A stretch of DNA of 64,000 nucleotides from Tubiluchus corallicola. Its lineage: Eukaryota > Priapulida > Priapulimorpha > Priapulimorphida > Tubiluchidae. The position numbers were made by a program, and so were the translations under genes. The stretch lies in the NCBI GenBank assembly GCA_030141605.1, contig JAQGDQ010000123.1:310001-374000 (forward strand), in the 5' to 3' direction. The notes under the pieces were generated by a model. That model was not told the DNA's origin, searched no databases, and saw only the letters and a program-made list of their open reading frames with translations. Numbering within the stretch: the stretch's first letter is position 1; each line of letters starts with the position of its first letter. This document shows positions 22,223-43,384 of the stretch, in pieces.

Positions 22223-23713
22223 CTAGGTCAGCACTAAGCGCAGTTACCCATGATTTCGCAGCTACGGCTATGCAAAAACATTGTAGAAAAGTTTAACAGC
22301 CGAGAGATTGTGGTTGCGTCGCAACAAGTAAGGCTAACTAGCCAATCAGCATCTGAAGCCAGGTGCATTCCAAATACTGTGTAGAACGTTTTCATGCAAA
22401 ATTTCATGACAGTCACTTGTTCTGCATACTGATAAAATAATTGCGTATTATGGATTACTAATATGAACTTTTGTGTAAATTGGCTTCTAAATTTAAATAT
22501 GTGCTTATTTGTGTGGGTGTGCGCGTGAGTGCATGCATGAGGGCATATATGTGTACCCATGCGTATAAATAAAACTAGTATTCAGAATTAATGTTTAATA
22601 ACAAATGGCTATTTATTTATTTACAAGATTCTGTTTTAGTAACACACCACAAGAAGTACAAAAGCCAATGCGGCCCAGTTAAAAGCAACTACGTAGTGAA
22701 AGTGTTAAGAGGAAACAAGGCGGAAGGTTGATATAATTTTATGAAGCGTGAAAATAGTATATTAGGCATGTCCAAATTTGTAAAATGTTTCACCTCAAGT
22801 ATAATATCAGCATTGCTATGTAGATTACTGTAATACATCAATGGGTATACTGGGTAAGAAAAAATAGTCAGCATTGCCATATATTGTAATTTTTGGTGAA
22901 TAACCAAAAAAGCTGTCAAAGTAATTTTTTTGTTTAAAAACTTTATTTGCAGATTATATCTTTGAATTACTGTTTCACACTATGCACATCAAAACAATTC
23001 AATTCAGACTGGATTTTTTCAACATTTGTACACGCTGATATCAACCAAATTTACAAACAACAATGCAATGCAATGCTAAATTTTCGTGTTTTGCCAAACA
23101 TTTATGATAGTGAAATAATTGGACACTTGCAGTTGCACTAGAATTTTGACGACGCAAATATCATCAATGTAAGAAAATGTGGGAAAATCAGTGTCGTGTG
23201 CCTACAAACATTCTATCCGAAAACTATTCAATTTGTAAATAATGAGTTTCTGTTACTTTGTATTATGATAAAACATGATGCCAAAGATCTGTTAAAAATT
23301 AAAACGAGCATTTTTAATAAACTTACCATTGTAAAAAATAGCAAGTTACTGATTTAATACAAACAAATTACATTAATTTCTGTGCTACTGATGCAAACTG
23401 GTATCGTAAGCTTCTGATGTTGCGGTAGCTTGTTAGGCATGAACTCTAATTATTTAAATTGCAAATCTTCCTTCCTACTAACACATCTTTCAAACAAATT
23501 AGAGCACTGCTAGCCAATAATACTGTATTTTAAAAATTTCAAAAACACCCTCTTTTAACCTGCCAAGGTCATTTGATCAGTAAACCTACTATGACTTTTT
23601 GATAAGATATGTGTTAGTATTAAACAATTCACAAACTAAAAACGAATAGTAACGGATCTTTAATTATTATATTAATGCAATAACTGCCAAAGACAAATGA
23701 ATGTATGGACATA

Positions 23714-24280
23714 CAATAACCTATGTATAACTTGAACACCTCCGCACCGGAAAATTTGTTCAAGTTATGTGAACGTTTAGACGATGTTCATCAGGAAACA
23801 AGATTAAGTCAATAAAGAATATCGGACAATACACTAGTAACACAACAACCAGTGAAAATGATAAACTGAGCCTTTGATCAAGTAACAAACAATAATTTTA
23901 TGAATAACCAAAAATACAATGACTGGTCCACTCTACTGTAGCCTGATTAACATGGTTGATAAAATTCGGCAATAATAATGTTGTGACCTACATTAAATCA
24001 CGTTCGTTAAGTAAGGTAATACAAGAAATCTTTGCAGTATTTTTGCTGAAACTAACAGTTAAAATCATAATGTGGCAGTAAGTCTACATTTTCACGTAGA
24101 ATTTCTCGCTTGGGAGGCTGTTCAAGACAGGCGAGGTAATTTCAATCAAATTCTTAAGAATTGTACCGGGAATTTGGTTCAAATTACGCAATGCTTGTTT
24201 AAGGGAAAAACAAAAGAGAAAATCCGTTCCAGGAGATCTGTTTGAGATACGGAAGAATTCGAGTTATACGTACTTTACTG
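23714..24280. mobile_element. Non-coding MITE with TA-flanked inverted ends (Tc1/mariner/pogo type)
   Basis: The left end CAATAACCTATGTATAACTT matches the reverse complement of the right end (CAGTAAAGTACGTATAACTC) with a few substitutions and one gap, continuing to the shared CTTCCG/CTCCG. TA dinucleotides flank both ends (23712-23713 and 24281-24282). The interior codes for nothing recognisable. The pattern of ends resembles the other pogo-like elements in this window, but the sequence is a distinct family. Confidence 0.7.
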
Positions 24281-24403
24281 TATCATTAAGCTAGTTTCTA
24301 TTAACAGATGCTATTAACAGGAAATTTACAACCAGTTGCTGCTATCCATAGCAAACTGCTGTCATTGGTGATCAGCAACAGTTCACAGAAAGAAGTAAAA
24401 CTG

Positions 24404-24411
24404 TTTTATTC
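24404..24411 (-). terminator. PRPS poly(A) signal
   Basis: The complement of 24405-24410 is AATAAA, about 190 bp after the PRPS stop codon. It is the first canonical signal downstream. Confidence 0.55.
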
Positions 24412-24599
24412 CACGATAAACTTAAACAGCAAACAATTCCACGTTATAAGAAAAAACTCAATCACATGTTACCTACTACCACAGCACATATCACAAAAAA
24501 GCATAACAATCGCATCCCCGCTCCGCATTAAAAACAAACATGGGTCGTAAATATCTTGAGGATTTGGTCGAAAATACTGACGTCATTGTAAAAACGCTC

Positions 24600-33730
<9,131 letters not shown>

Positions 33731-33806
33731 TTAACAAAATCACTGGGATAATTAGGTAGCCAATACTTTGATTAAGGTACTTACACGTGCTATCAAAAAA
33801 CAACAA

Positions 33807-35758
33807 TCAGGCCGAAACTATTTCATTTTTGTTTATTTTATCATAAACATTTTGAACAAAAGTCATATAGCTCATGAGATTTCTCATCATTTGATACGTT
33901 CGAAAATCAAATTCTGATGGGTTGACCGGACTCTTGGGAGTAACATCAGCGTCAAACTTCTGCACTACTTGCCCCGTAATGGCTTCCGAGGTGAAAAATA
34001 CCAAGGCGATCAAATTCCTAATCTCATCTACGACGTAGACTAGAGAATAATCAAACCCCTCATAAGACTCAGCCGCTTCAGTCACAAATTCCAAGATGTT
34101 TGTGGTGTTTTTATAAACGAGATCCACCACTTCGAAAGCCTATAAATAAAAATTCATTTAGTTTAGGTATTCTTGTAAAACTTAGTGATACGCGCAGATT
34201 ATGGCCTGTGATTACATTGCTAAAATAATTAATTTTGAAATAATTTTAAAACTTAAAAAAATTAAAAGAAATAACTTCTATTTTTATATTTTCTATGTTT
34301 TCTTAGTTTAAGCTTTTTTGAACTTGCCCTATTTTGTTTGATGAATATGAGTATATGTATACTACAAAACAACTAACAAAAAGCCGTAGTTGGCTAAAGG
34401 TAAGCACATATGTAGGCATTTTTAAATACAGTATTGAGATAACCGCCGTCGATACGAATATTTTTCGCGCCAATAAGAACAAACAAGCCTACATTTCTAG
34501 CCAATGCAGTCTATCGAAAATATTAATTTTGTACATTAATCAATCAACATACGCTCCAGTTTGAATCAATGTCTGGCGGAGATGGAAATCCTTCGTCGGC
34601 GATCAGTCCTGGGTACAAATCATATCCTGGATGAGATTCAAATCCCAACTGAAAAAATGATTTTTAATTATACACAGACAACCCAGAGTTAATTTTGTCG
34701 CTCCTCTTGCGAGAGATAGCTCTCTACACATCAGTGTAGTTGCAATCTGAAACTTAATTTTGACCTGTTATTGTTCTCGCGTGATTGCTGTGACAGATAT
34801 TGTCATTGATCACGCCGCTTTTCAGACTTTCTAGTCACAAAACGATGAACGTGCACAAGTGTTTCAAACGTAAGAAAACCACAAGTTCTAATGCCCAAAT
34901 TTAACTTGTAGATAGGCCTACTCAATTTCTAACCTTTAGACATCACAGTGAAAGTTTAGCAGTTAAAATAAATATGGACTATGGATGGTAGGCGTATTCT
35001 GTATATATAATATTGATACAATTTGTTACTTTTGTTTTCGTGCGTTATAGTTTTTTGAGTTATAGACGTTGAGCTTATGTGTATGCAACATTATGTATGC
35101 TCGCTTACTTCTGCGACTGTTTTTGATGTTTGTATTTTTAACTTGTGTGAGTTGCCATTTATTGTCCTGCGTCGCTATTTAACGTGGAAAAAGGTCACAC
35201 CTTCATTGCTGACATAATGGTATTCTAGATTTCAGTAATAATTGTACTTCATATATCTGTCTAACAATCTGCCTTACTGTCTAAGACTATAGAATGATTT
35301 ATGTATGATCTAATATGTGACTATATATGGTCGATAAAGTATAAAGTAAAATATATACAAAATATGTGTACCTTTGGCAGAATTTCGTTCGAGACTTCTT
35401 CAGCTTTGAACCGAACAGCTTGAGCCCGCATGATCACAGTTTCACACTGGGTTAGTTTCTTGACTGTCGCAGGCATTTTGAAATGATGAGTCACGTGGTT
35501 ATGCCAATGATTACAGTCCGGCACCTTCTCGTCATTTTTTAGCATGAAAACTGTCAACAATACCACCAAGACGGTAGAGATGTTAAAGTCGAATTTAAAC
35601 AAATTTTTAAAGGTTTTAAATCCATTTCTCGATATTTTCTTCAGCCTCACAATAAAGCGCATCATTTTCGTGTCTTTCGTTGTAGTTGGCTCTTCCATTT
35701 CAACTGTTACAACACTGCCACGAGCAACTTGTTCTTCTGCAGTTTTATCCCCCGACAT
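33807..35758 (-). CDS. Predicted single-pass type II membrane protein, unrecognised, 3 exons, 271 aa
   Basis: Exons on the complement: 35372-35758, 34553-34648 and 33807-34139, all phase 0 with GTACAC, GTATGT donors and CAG/TAG acceptors. The ATG follows an in-frame TGA 15 nt upstream. Residues 1-58 are cytoplasm-like: an acidic Thr-rich start, then a basic stretch (RFIVRLKKISRNGFKTFKNL). Residues 59-73 (NISTVLVVLLTVFML) are the only strong hydrophobic helix, and positive charges before it favour type II topology. The outer part (74-271) has two cysteines (Cys82 and Cys105), one NTT glycosylation sequon near 172 and a helical Tyr/Val-rich C-terminal half. I recognise no family. It is supported by an upstream TATA box, a downstream AATAAA and consistent phases, not by homology. 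Confidence 0.7.
34140..35371 (-). other. Introns of the membrane-protein gene
   Basis: Introns 34140-34552 and 34649-35371 are AT-rich, GT-AG and phase 0. Nothing further was recognised in them. Confidence 0.65.
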
Positions 35759-35928
35759 GTTTCTTGTTTCTCATATTCAAACGGAACCTTTGTCAAATTA
35801 AAAATTATTAAACCTGGTCAAAAAATAACTATAGACGTTGATACTTGCACTGATATTATCGACAACATTATAGTCACAAAGAAATCAGAATGACGAAATA
35901 ATGATGCAACCTCAGCGCAAAGACTGGC

Positions 35929-35935
35929 TTATATA
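35929..35935 (-). promoter_or_regulatory. TATA box of the membrane-protein gene
   Basis: The complement reads CTATATAAGCC about 170 bp before the start codon. Transcription would start near 35900, leaving a leader of about 140 nt. It is the clearest core-promoter element in the window outside the LTR. Confidence 0.5.
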
Positions 35936-36347
35936 GGCATTGGTCGGCTTTATCATTTATGTAGGTGGGGGCATAATGAGTATTATCAGGTGTTATGTCA
36001 ACTGATGACAATCTTCCAGCATTGCACATGCACATTTACACAGAAGGGATTTATCAGTTTTGAGTTGACTATCTAGATCTAGGAATAGGCGATATGACGT
36101 TCTCTCGCGGGTAGCGCTAAATCATTAAATTGTTTGAACTAGCTATATTCACGATAGAAATAAAAGCTGGATTGTTGTCATCTATAATAGTCAACTTTAT
36201 AAAAAAATTTAATATCAGAAATTATAGACCTGCATATAGTAACGCAGACTATTTCAAAAATTCAAACCTATTAAACACCCAATGATTTACAGTAAAAAGC
36301 AGAAAATGTGGTCTTCAGAAATTTCATCATTTTATATACCATAACGA

Positions 36348-36349
<2 letters not shown>

Positions 36350-36424
<75 letters not shown>
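36350..36424. repeat. (AT)n microsatellite
   Basis: An uninterrupted run of about 37 AT dinucleotides. It is self-complementary and may extrude a cruciform. Its assembled length may be unreliable. Confidence 0.97.
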
Positions 36425-36427
<3 letters not shown>

Positions 36428-38396
36428 GTAATCTGGGAAGAATAAATGTAAATTTCAATCAGTCACATGAAAAGGTCTCATAATCTGGAGATGTACACAA
36501 AACAAATAAAAGGTTTACAGTGAGAGTTTAATCCCCGCTGCCTGGTTTGCGAAGCAAACTTTTCTGTATTATGAAGTTCAATGTAAGTCACATTAAACCT
36601 GACTATAATAACGAAGATGCTTCGGCACATTGTGTTTTTGGCGTTGAAGCTAAATAGTCACCATTTATTTACATCAACGTAGTTGTTTATGCTAAGTTTT
36701 TACAACATTTACATCAAACCATAAAGTATTTTTTACTTTGCCGGTGCATTTTTTGGTACTGATCCACTAGAGAAAGTGACTGAACTGTTTTCTAGTGGAA
36801 AGGAACTTTTTGGAGTTCACAAAACTGATACGATTCGCCACTTGAAAATTTGTGCTGCTTTTAGTGCTCTCTTCGTAAGTGTGCGTACGTATAGTAATAT
36901 TTTACTTTAAATTCAAAGTTTTCAGATTATTGTAAATGCCATTTGCCACGGAAAGCGAAAAAGTTTATTAGATGTAGATTTTAAAGCACAATAAACTATT
37001 TTAAATTACATACGTATGTAATACTTATACTGTAAACGTGTACGAACTATCAATTGAATTTTAACGTTCGTGTAGGAATTTAAGTTTATAAGCTTATCGC
37101 GTTACTACTAATAAGTGTATAATATTCTTACCTTGCAGCTGCACGTGCAGTATTCTTGTTACTGAAGATATGTGCTTTCTGGCGCTTGATGTGTGTCAAT
37201 AATACCTGTGCTTCGCTATGCCTGTGCCTTATGAATACTTAGGTTGGTGTAAAGGGAAAACCCAACATCAACAACCTTGCCCGGGCTTTACTCATCCCCG
37301 TCTTATTGTACGGGGATAACCTGTGGCTAATTTAAGTCACTTAAATGGGGAAAGCATTCCTTCCACTAACAGAAGTGCCTACGCTATCGTTTCCAAAATC
37401 TCCATCGGCTACTGAACAAGCATTGTTAATTTAGCACTTTAGTTTAGTAATTATTATAATTATGTACAGATATATTAATGCAAGTGCAGAATGGAAGTAC
37501 AGGTTTATATTTTAATGAATTATTCAGTTATGCTCCTACAAGACGCCTTTAAGTTGACGATTTTAAATTGTATAAAAAGTTTTTTAGATTAAATTTATTC
37601 AAATACTTGATCTTTTGCAAACAGTGTTGTAATAATTGTTTATATTCACTACCAGTGTCAGCTGCTTTTATCAAAGCACTAAACGGTGTACACTTTGCCA
37701 GAAGTATTTACTTCCGAGAAAAAAACTGCCATTTCCCAGAACTGGTAAATAAAATGCACGGAAAATGTAATGAATCATAGATTTACAACGTTAGAACGAT
37801 AAGGTAGTGAATCATGTTGAAGTTTGCATAAACGCAATAGTGAGTACTCACGGCGAGTAATTGATTATCAACTTTAAGCAGCACAAAGCAGGGCAACTGA
37901 TTTGTAGGGAAACTGCAAATTAATATCACTCTTGGATAGTACTTTTACAGTGATTCCGAATCATTTCTTGATGTTTAGAGATGTTCATGCATCTGAATGT
38001 GACTGTGATATCTCTGCCTGTTCAGTATTTTATCTCAGAGGCTTATCTTGCTATTGAACTTGCTAGCGAAGTAGCATAATTCATTGGGCATATGTCGACC
38101 TCAAGATATTAACAAATCTGTATCGTTCGCAAAGCTTTGTATTTTGATTTTTAATAATTATTATTTATCAAGTATTATCTTAAATCTTATGAAAACCAAG
38201 TGAATTAAAGTGATTATGTGCAGCATGTGATACAATGCAAATTACGCCGAGAGAAAAGTTTCATCCTAAAAAGTAGTAATCTTAAATTGTAGCAATGAAT
38301 TTTCAAAACAAACCCAAAACGAAATACAAAAAAACAAGATTGACCCTAAACAATACGTTATTTGAAATGAATCTGATTTTTGTTAGTCATTAATCA

Positions 38397-38701
38397 AAGC
38401 CCTGTAGATAACTAAAGAAGAACAGAAAGAGAAAACCCGAAAGAGAGAGAGGGAGGAGATACAAAGAGTGAAAAAGTGAGGGGATGACAGAGAGAAAGGG
38501 AAAGGGAGGGATGCCGGGTAGGGAAAGAACAAAACGGGTGAGAGAATACGAATACGAATAAGAAACTGCTTTCTCAGCATAATTTGCATTGTATCATTTG
38601 CTACACATAATCACTTCAAATTCAATTGAGAGGGCGGGCTGAGAAGTGAGATGGAAAGAGAGAAGAAAGGGAGGGAAAGAGACAAAGACAAAGGGAAAGA
38701 C

Positions 38702-38747
<46 letters not shown>

Positions 38748-38880
38748 GAATAAGGGCGATAGAACGGGGGAGAAAGTGAAGAAAAGAGGGAGATGAAAAG
38801 AGGGAGAAGATGAGAGGGATAAGATGGGAAATGGGAAAGAACTACAAGGGAGAACCAGACAGAGAAAGAGAAATCGAAAG
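38397..38880. repeat. Purine-rich (GA/GGGA) low-complexity block
   Basis: Two stretches of about 130-240 bp are almost entirely A and G on the plus strand, with a pure (GA)n run at 38710-38741. A short unique segment separates them. Open frames across it are compositional artefacts. Confidence 0.9.
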
Positions 38881-38930
38881 CTTTATTCCACTAAGACAGC
38901 AAACTTTTAGCAGTTAAAAAGTAACCGTGA

Positions 38931-39106
38931 TTTTCCTGTTAAGAAATCTTTCTGGTAAATGCTTTTTCTGTGAAACGAGGTTTCTGGGGAAAATATTTTC
39001 CGGGAAAAAAGTTTTCTGGCAAAAAGTTTTTTCTGGCAAATATCTTTTCTGGGAAGTTACTGTTTCTCGGAAATGGTTTTTCTGTGAAAAAAACTTCTGG
39101 CAAACG
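38931..39106. repeat. Minisatellite of about 10 diverged units of 15-18 bp
   Basis: The motif TTTTCTGGSAAA recurs about every 16 bp from TTTTCCTG at 38931 to TTCTGGCAAACG at 39106. Examples are TTTCTGGTAAATG, TTTCTGGGGAAAA, TTTTCTGGCAAATATC and TTTTCTGTGAAAA. Units are diverged in sequence and length. Confidence 0.8.
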
Positions 39107-40111
39107 AACCTAAACCAACTAAAACGTTTTATACTGCGTTACTGACCGTCTTGTGCCTGGGTCCAATCCTTCAGTTTCTCCCATCGGAGCGGGATGTACC
39201 TATTTGTGGGCCTTAGGCCAACAAATCAATGGGCCCTAAATTGTACTTATCGTGCAGAGGCCCCATTCTCCGAGCACTGTACTTATTGTACAGGGGCCCT
39301 TATGGTTTCGAATATATCATACAATGAAATAACCGGTGTAGATTTGAAACAAGAGTTATTTACAGGCACGGTGGATGACAAATTAGTTTCAGTGGGACAC
39401 CAGGTACCCGTGGGCCCTAGGGCCAGTGACTTATTATGCCCTTGGAAAATCCGGCTCTATCGCCCAATCTACATGCCTTGATTAAGATTTTATAATTTTA
39501 ATCATGATAATATGCAAACATGTCATTTTTAAAACAAATAATATAAGAAAGTGCTCAGTAGTCTTGATGCTTTGGTGTATGAGGTAGACTGAGATACACA
39601 ACCACACACTGAGATAAAATTTATTGTTCAAGCCAAATGTATCAGCGCAAAATTGCATTACATATGCGCACTGTAACATAGAAAAAAACATATTTTAAAG
39701 CTTAATATTATTATAAAATTTGAAAAAATATCAGTACATATAATACGACCTAGCATAAAAAACTTTGCATCAGTTTGCAAGCTGTCATGTTGATAAATTC
39801 AGAAATAGGAATCTCAGGTCTCTCTCTTTACCTCTGACCTAGTCTTAGCTTTCCTGAAAAAAATACGCGCAATAAAATACCAGTCGATGAGCGCAACATC
39901 GAGATAATATAATTTGGTGAATAAAATTTAGTATTTGTTAGTGATGCAGATATTAATATTTATTTCTTACACGATATATACAGTACTGGCATGTCATAGA
40001 TAAGCATTCTGACACGGGCAACCAGTGTTACCATTTCTTATGGCTGACAGGACAAATTCATCCCAGCGAGAAATGAAATAATAGTTCGATCCATTATGAA
40101 GCCATTGCACA

Positions 40112-40139
40112 TCAATTTCAATTCAATTCAATTCAATTT
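40112..40139. repeat. (CAATT)n pentanucleotide run
   Basis: About five tandem copies of CAATT, followed by an ATTTATTTTC stretch. Confidence 0.85.
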
Positions 40140-40845
40140 ATTTTCTCATTAGCAGTTTAAAATTCCTCTTAATTATGCACATCAGCATTGTATACCAGGT
40201 ATAAAATCACTGACATCGAATGGCCTCATTGATTCAGCAGGTAAACGGACACAAACGGACAGCATCTGTAGAAAGTTTTTCATCATCCTAGCATTGAATC
40301 CAGAAGACTTGACATCCGAAATACGAGGGAACAAACCGACCCGGAAAGCAACCAATCAAACAAGGGCGAGGACTCATTGCGATATCAAGACAATCAGCTG
40401 AAAATAAAGTCGCTAGTTCAATAAAAATAACTAATGCAGTACATTGCAGTACAAAATCAAATTATCTCACAGACGTTAAAAGGTGAATCTCCGGAAGCAG
40501 ACTTACAAGTAAAATTACGGAATTACTATAAGTAAAACTACAGAATTACTACAAATATTTCAAACCAGCACATGAAAGATAAAAATAAATCACTAATTTC
40601 TTATTTTATTTACAAAGATATTAAGCGTGGAGGAAATTCTTGCATCAATTTTTAAATCATTCGACGCTTTTGATCCTTTACACTGAAATGTGTGAAAATC
40701 GCATTTAGCAGCTCTAATCGTTGGTAAGGAGTTTCAAAGATTTACAGTAACTAAGTTATCTCATTTGTCATTGTACGACTGTTTAATTGCTTGCAAAAAA
40801 TAAATGATAATTCTTTTTATAAATTATTATTTATAAATGCATTAG

Positions 40846-41214
40846 TGTTATGGAGATCCATTAGAATTGAATAGAAAATTGTAGAATGTTTTATAGTATA
40901 GTAGAACAATCTTTTTACCTTGTAGAAGCAATCGTAGATTCTAGAACTTTCTATACGCGATGCGTGTAGTAGTTTCTAGATTGTTCTGGTGTTGTCCATT
41001 TGCATTAGTATATAAGGCGGAGCTGGCCGCTCGAGTTTATTCTCAGATTCTCAGATTTATCTCAGATTCCCAGATTATCGAATGCTATTTTCCTATCATT
41101 TGACTGTACATATTTTGCATTCCTTCATATTTTGCGTTGTGGAAATCTCACACAATAAACCAGTTTAATTTGACAACGTGTTTTCTTGTTTTCTCTACAG
41201 AAAGAAACACAGCA
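40846..41214 (+). mobile_element. Solo LTR of an LTR retrotransposon, with 5-bp target-site duplication
   Basis: 369 bp starting TGTTATGG and ending ACACAGCA, flanked on both sides by ATTAG (40841-40845 and 41215-41219). Inside are a TATA box (TATATAAGGCGG, about 41009-41020), a following repeat-rich R-like segment (TTCTCAGATT repeated), and an AATAAA (41154-41159) about 140 bp later. That is the order expected of U3-R-U5. No internal retroelement genes or second LTR are present, so it is a recombined solo LTR. A 5-bp duplication fits Gypsy, BEL or Copia; the family is not assigned. Confidence 0.85.
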
Positions 41215-41277
41215 ATTAGTAATGTTATTTATCTGTCATAACATATGTACTGTATACATACCTATGTACAGTAACGC

Positions 41278-41635
41278 GCATACAACAAAATAAAACTGCC
41301 CAAAATGAATTTTCCTACCGACATACGACAGTCAAGCAACCATTTACTGACCGGTCCATGTTGCTTAAGTTCGGTTGCTAGGCACACGCCATTACCACTC
41401 AGCTGTTACACGCCCCAGACTACTAGGTTGTGCCATATTTCCCTTTTCGTTTCTATTTATTTTGCTGCATACAACAAAACAAAACTGCCCAAAAGAAATT
41501 TTCCTGCGTACAGTTAAGCACTTATTTACTAACCACTCCTGTGTTGTTTAACTCTCATTGCTAGCACACGCCTTTACACTCGGCTGTTGCTCGCCCCGGA
41601 CTACTAGGTTGCCATATTTCCTTTTTTATTTGCTA
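41278..41635. repeat. Diverged tandem duplication, unit about 189 bp
   Basis: Copy 1 (41278-41461) and copy 2 (41467-41635) both begin GCATACAACAAAA, then AAACTGCCCAAAA. Both pass ATTTACT, GTT-GCTAG-CACACGCC and CTCGCCCC/ACGCCCC-type blocks, and both end GACTACTAGGTTG...CCATATTTCC followed by a T-rich tail. Small indels separate them. The content is non-coding and otherwise unrecognised. Copy 1 starts about 60 bp after the solo LTR. Confidence 0.85.
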
Positions 41636-42944
41636 GTACCGGTGAAAAATACTGACACACCTGCAATTATATTCCGCCTACTTTAGAAGCTTCAACGCAG
41701 TCCCACAGGAAGCTAAATTTACTGATAAATGTTATCGACCGAATGAAGAAAATTTATGGCTGACGATGGTGTTTACATGGTGTATCACGTATACAACACA
41801 AATATAACGTGGCGATATTTTATTCGCAACGTTATTCTGACTGCGCCATCGCCGGAAATATTACGTTAAATTGCAAACAATAACGTTTATCATTACATGT
41901 TTACAATTGTCAGGCTTACAGCATAGCATAGATGGGCCACAAGCAGCTTCAAAATCTTTAGCCTCGTGAATATGGCACATGAAACTATTAATAGCGATCG
42001 CAAGATGTTATCAAGGCAGGATGTCACGTTAGAAGTAAATATTAAGTCTCTCACACTGATATTAAGCACCAACGCCGGAAACACGGTAAAAATGGCAAAC
42101 ATAATGTTTACATACTATAGGTCTAAGGTGTGATTATATTGCGAGCCGTAGTAAACTAATCATTAATTCATTGCTATTTAGTATTAATAGTAATGGACAC
42201 GGTTTTTTTTTGGAAAAAGAACAGCCGAGTGGTTACGGTATTGCGTTGAATAACGACCAAAGTTAACAACTGGCAAAGCTGATCAGAGAATGGTGTGAGA
42301 CTGTAAGGTTTAGTGCTTTCTCTGGGTGGCATTTACCGAATTTATCTCGTTGAATTAAAGACATGATTAAGACACCTTTACTGCTTCAGCATCTCATCTG
42401 AGAGCCTTGGTATCAAGCTATATTACAGTCCCACTGAACCAGAATCTGGAACCTGTGACTTACTAGACTATGGGCAGAGTAGTGATATGCCAATCTCACC
42501 TACAAAATACCACAGAATGTGTTGTTGCGCAATTTATCAGCTAACCAGCAATATTTAGGAAACAATGCAAGACTAATCATAGCCAAGGCCTGGCTACATA
42601 AAATCAGTGACCTATAGAGAACTCTCTCTTGAGAGCTGTAAACAATACTTCTAATGTAATAATACATGATCTTTTTCTTCTTAGCAGAATGTCCTTTCTG
42701 GACAATAGACGATTAATTAAAATCAGTAAAAATATTTGAGGTTAACATCTATCGTCCAGGATTTGACAGCTCCAGTAATTTTATTTTCACACTTACGCAT
42801 CAAAGACAAAAGTATTGCTATCCAGGAGCACGAGTGCAGCTTTGTTGTTTATGAATTTAACTACAAGAATACATTGTGGTTAAATAATACATTGGTATGA
42901 CGAAATGCCAAGGATCTCTGAACACAGGGAAAAAAGAAAGAAAG

Positions 42945-42985
42945 GGCGCAACGTTCCGACCTACCAATTAGTTTTTCTTCAGGTA
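42945..42985 (-). mobile_element. Decayed hammerhead-like motif of Penelope-type retroelements
   Basis: The complement reads CCTGAAGA, then a 6+6 nt imperfect stem with loop ATTGG, then GGAACGTTGCGCC. The arrangement CTGANGA - stem II - GAAACGTTGCG is the hammerhead core found in Penelope-like retroelements. Here the conserved GAAA is GGAA and two of six stem II pairs are lost, so self-cleavage is not expected. No element body was recognised around it. Confidence 0.4.
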
Positions 42986-43384
42986 AACAAAAGAAAGGAC
43001 AATAAGAAGTGAGCTTGAAAAATCACAAAGAATGCTACAGCTACTTAACTGTTTTTTAGTTAATGATACAGGCACCTAGAAAAAAAGCACAGCAGCAAAG
43101 CAGAGACGAACACAAGGCAAAAACAATGAAAGTATAAAACGTTAATTAATATGTGTCTGTATCCTTTTCAATGTGATATCCTTTTTATGTGTTAATAATG
43201 TAAACTAAAGTTAATATTATACTAGAACAGTAATTTTACAATAATTATACTGTAAACTAAAAACGCCCTACAAAAATTTGTTCACTACCAGTTCTGGTAA
43301 TTCCTTGTGATTTTCTTCTTTTTTCTTGTCCTTTTTTTGTTCGCTAAAAGAGAAACTACAGTGGTAGTTTAAAGCACTTTGCCT

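Larger units (their letters stand above)
20911..24404. other. Intergenic region between convergent CBP and PRPS
   Basis: About 3.5 kb of AT-rich DNA between the poly(A) signals of two convergent genes. It contains a short GC-rich inverted motif pair (22165-22222) and a MITE (23714-24280). Open frames here, including the 127-residue one on the minus strand at 21680-22063, have low-complexity or random composition and no recognisable domain. Confidence 0.7.

Noticed and set aside
41278-41635. CRISPR-like repeat array
   Set aside because: Only two copies of a 189-bp unit, in a eukaryotic genome. It is a tandem duplication.
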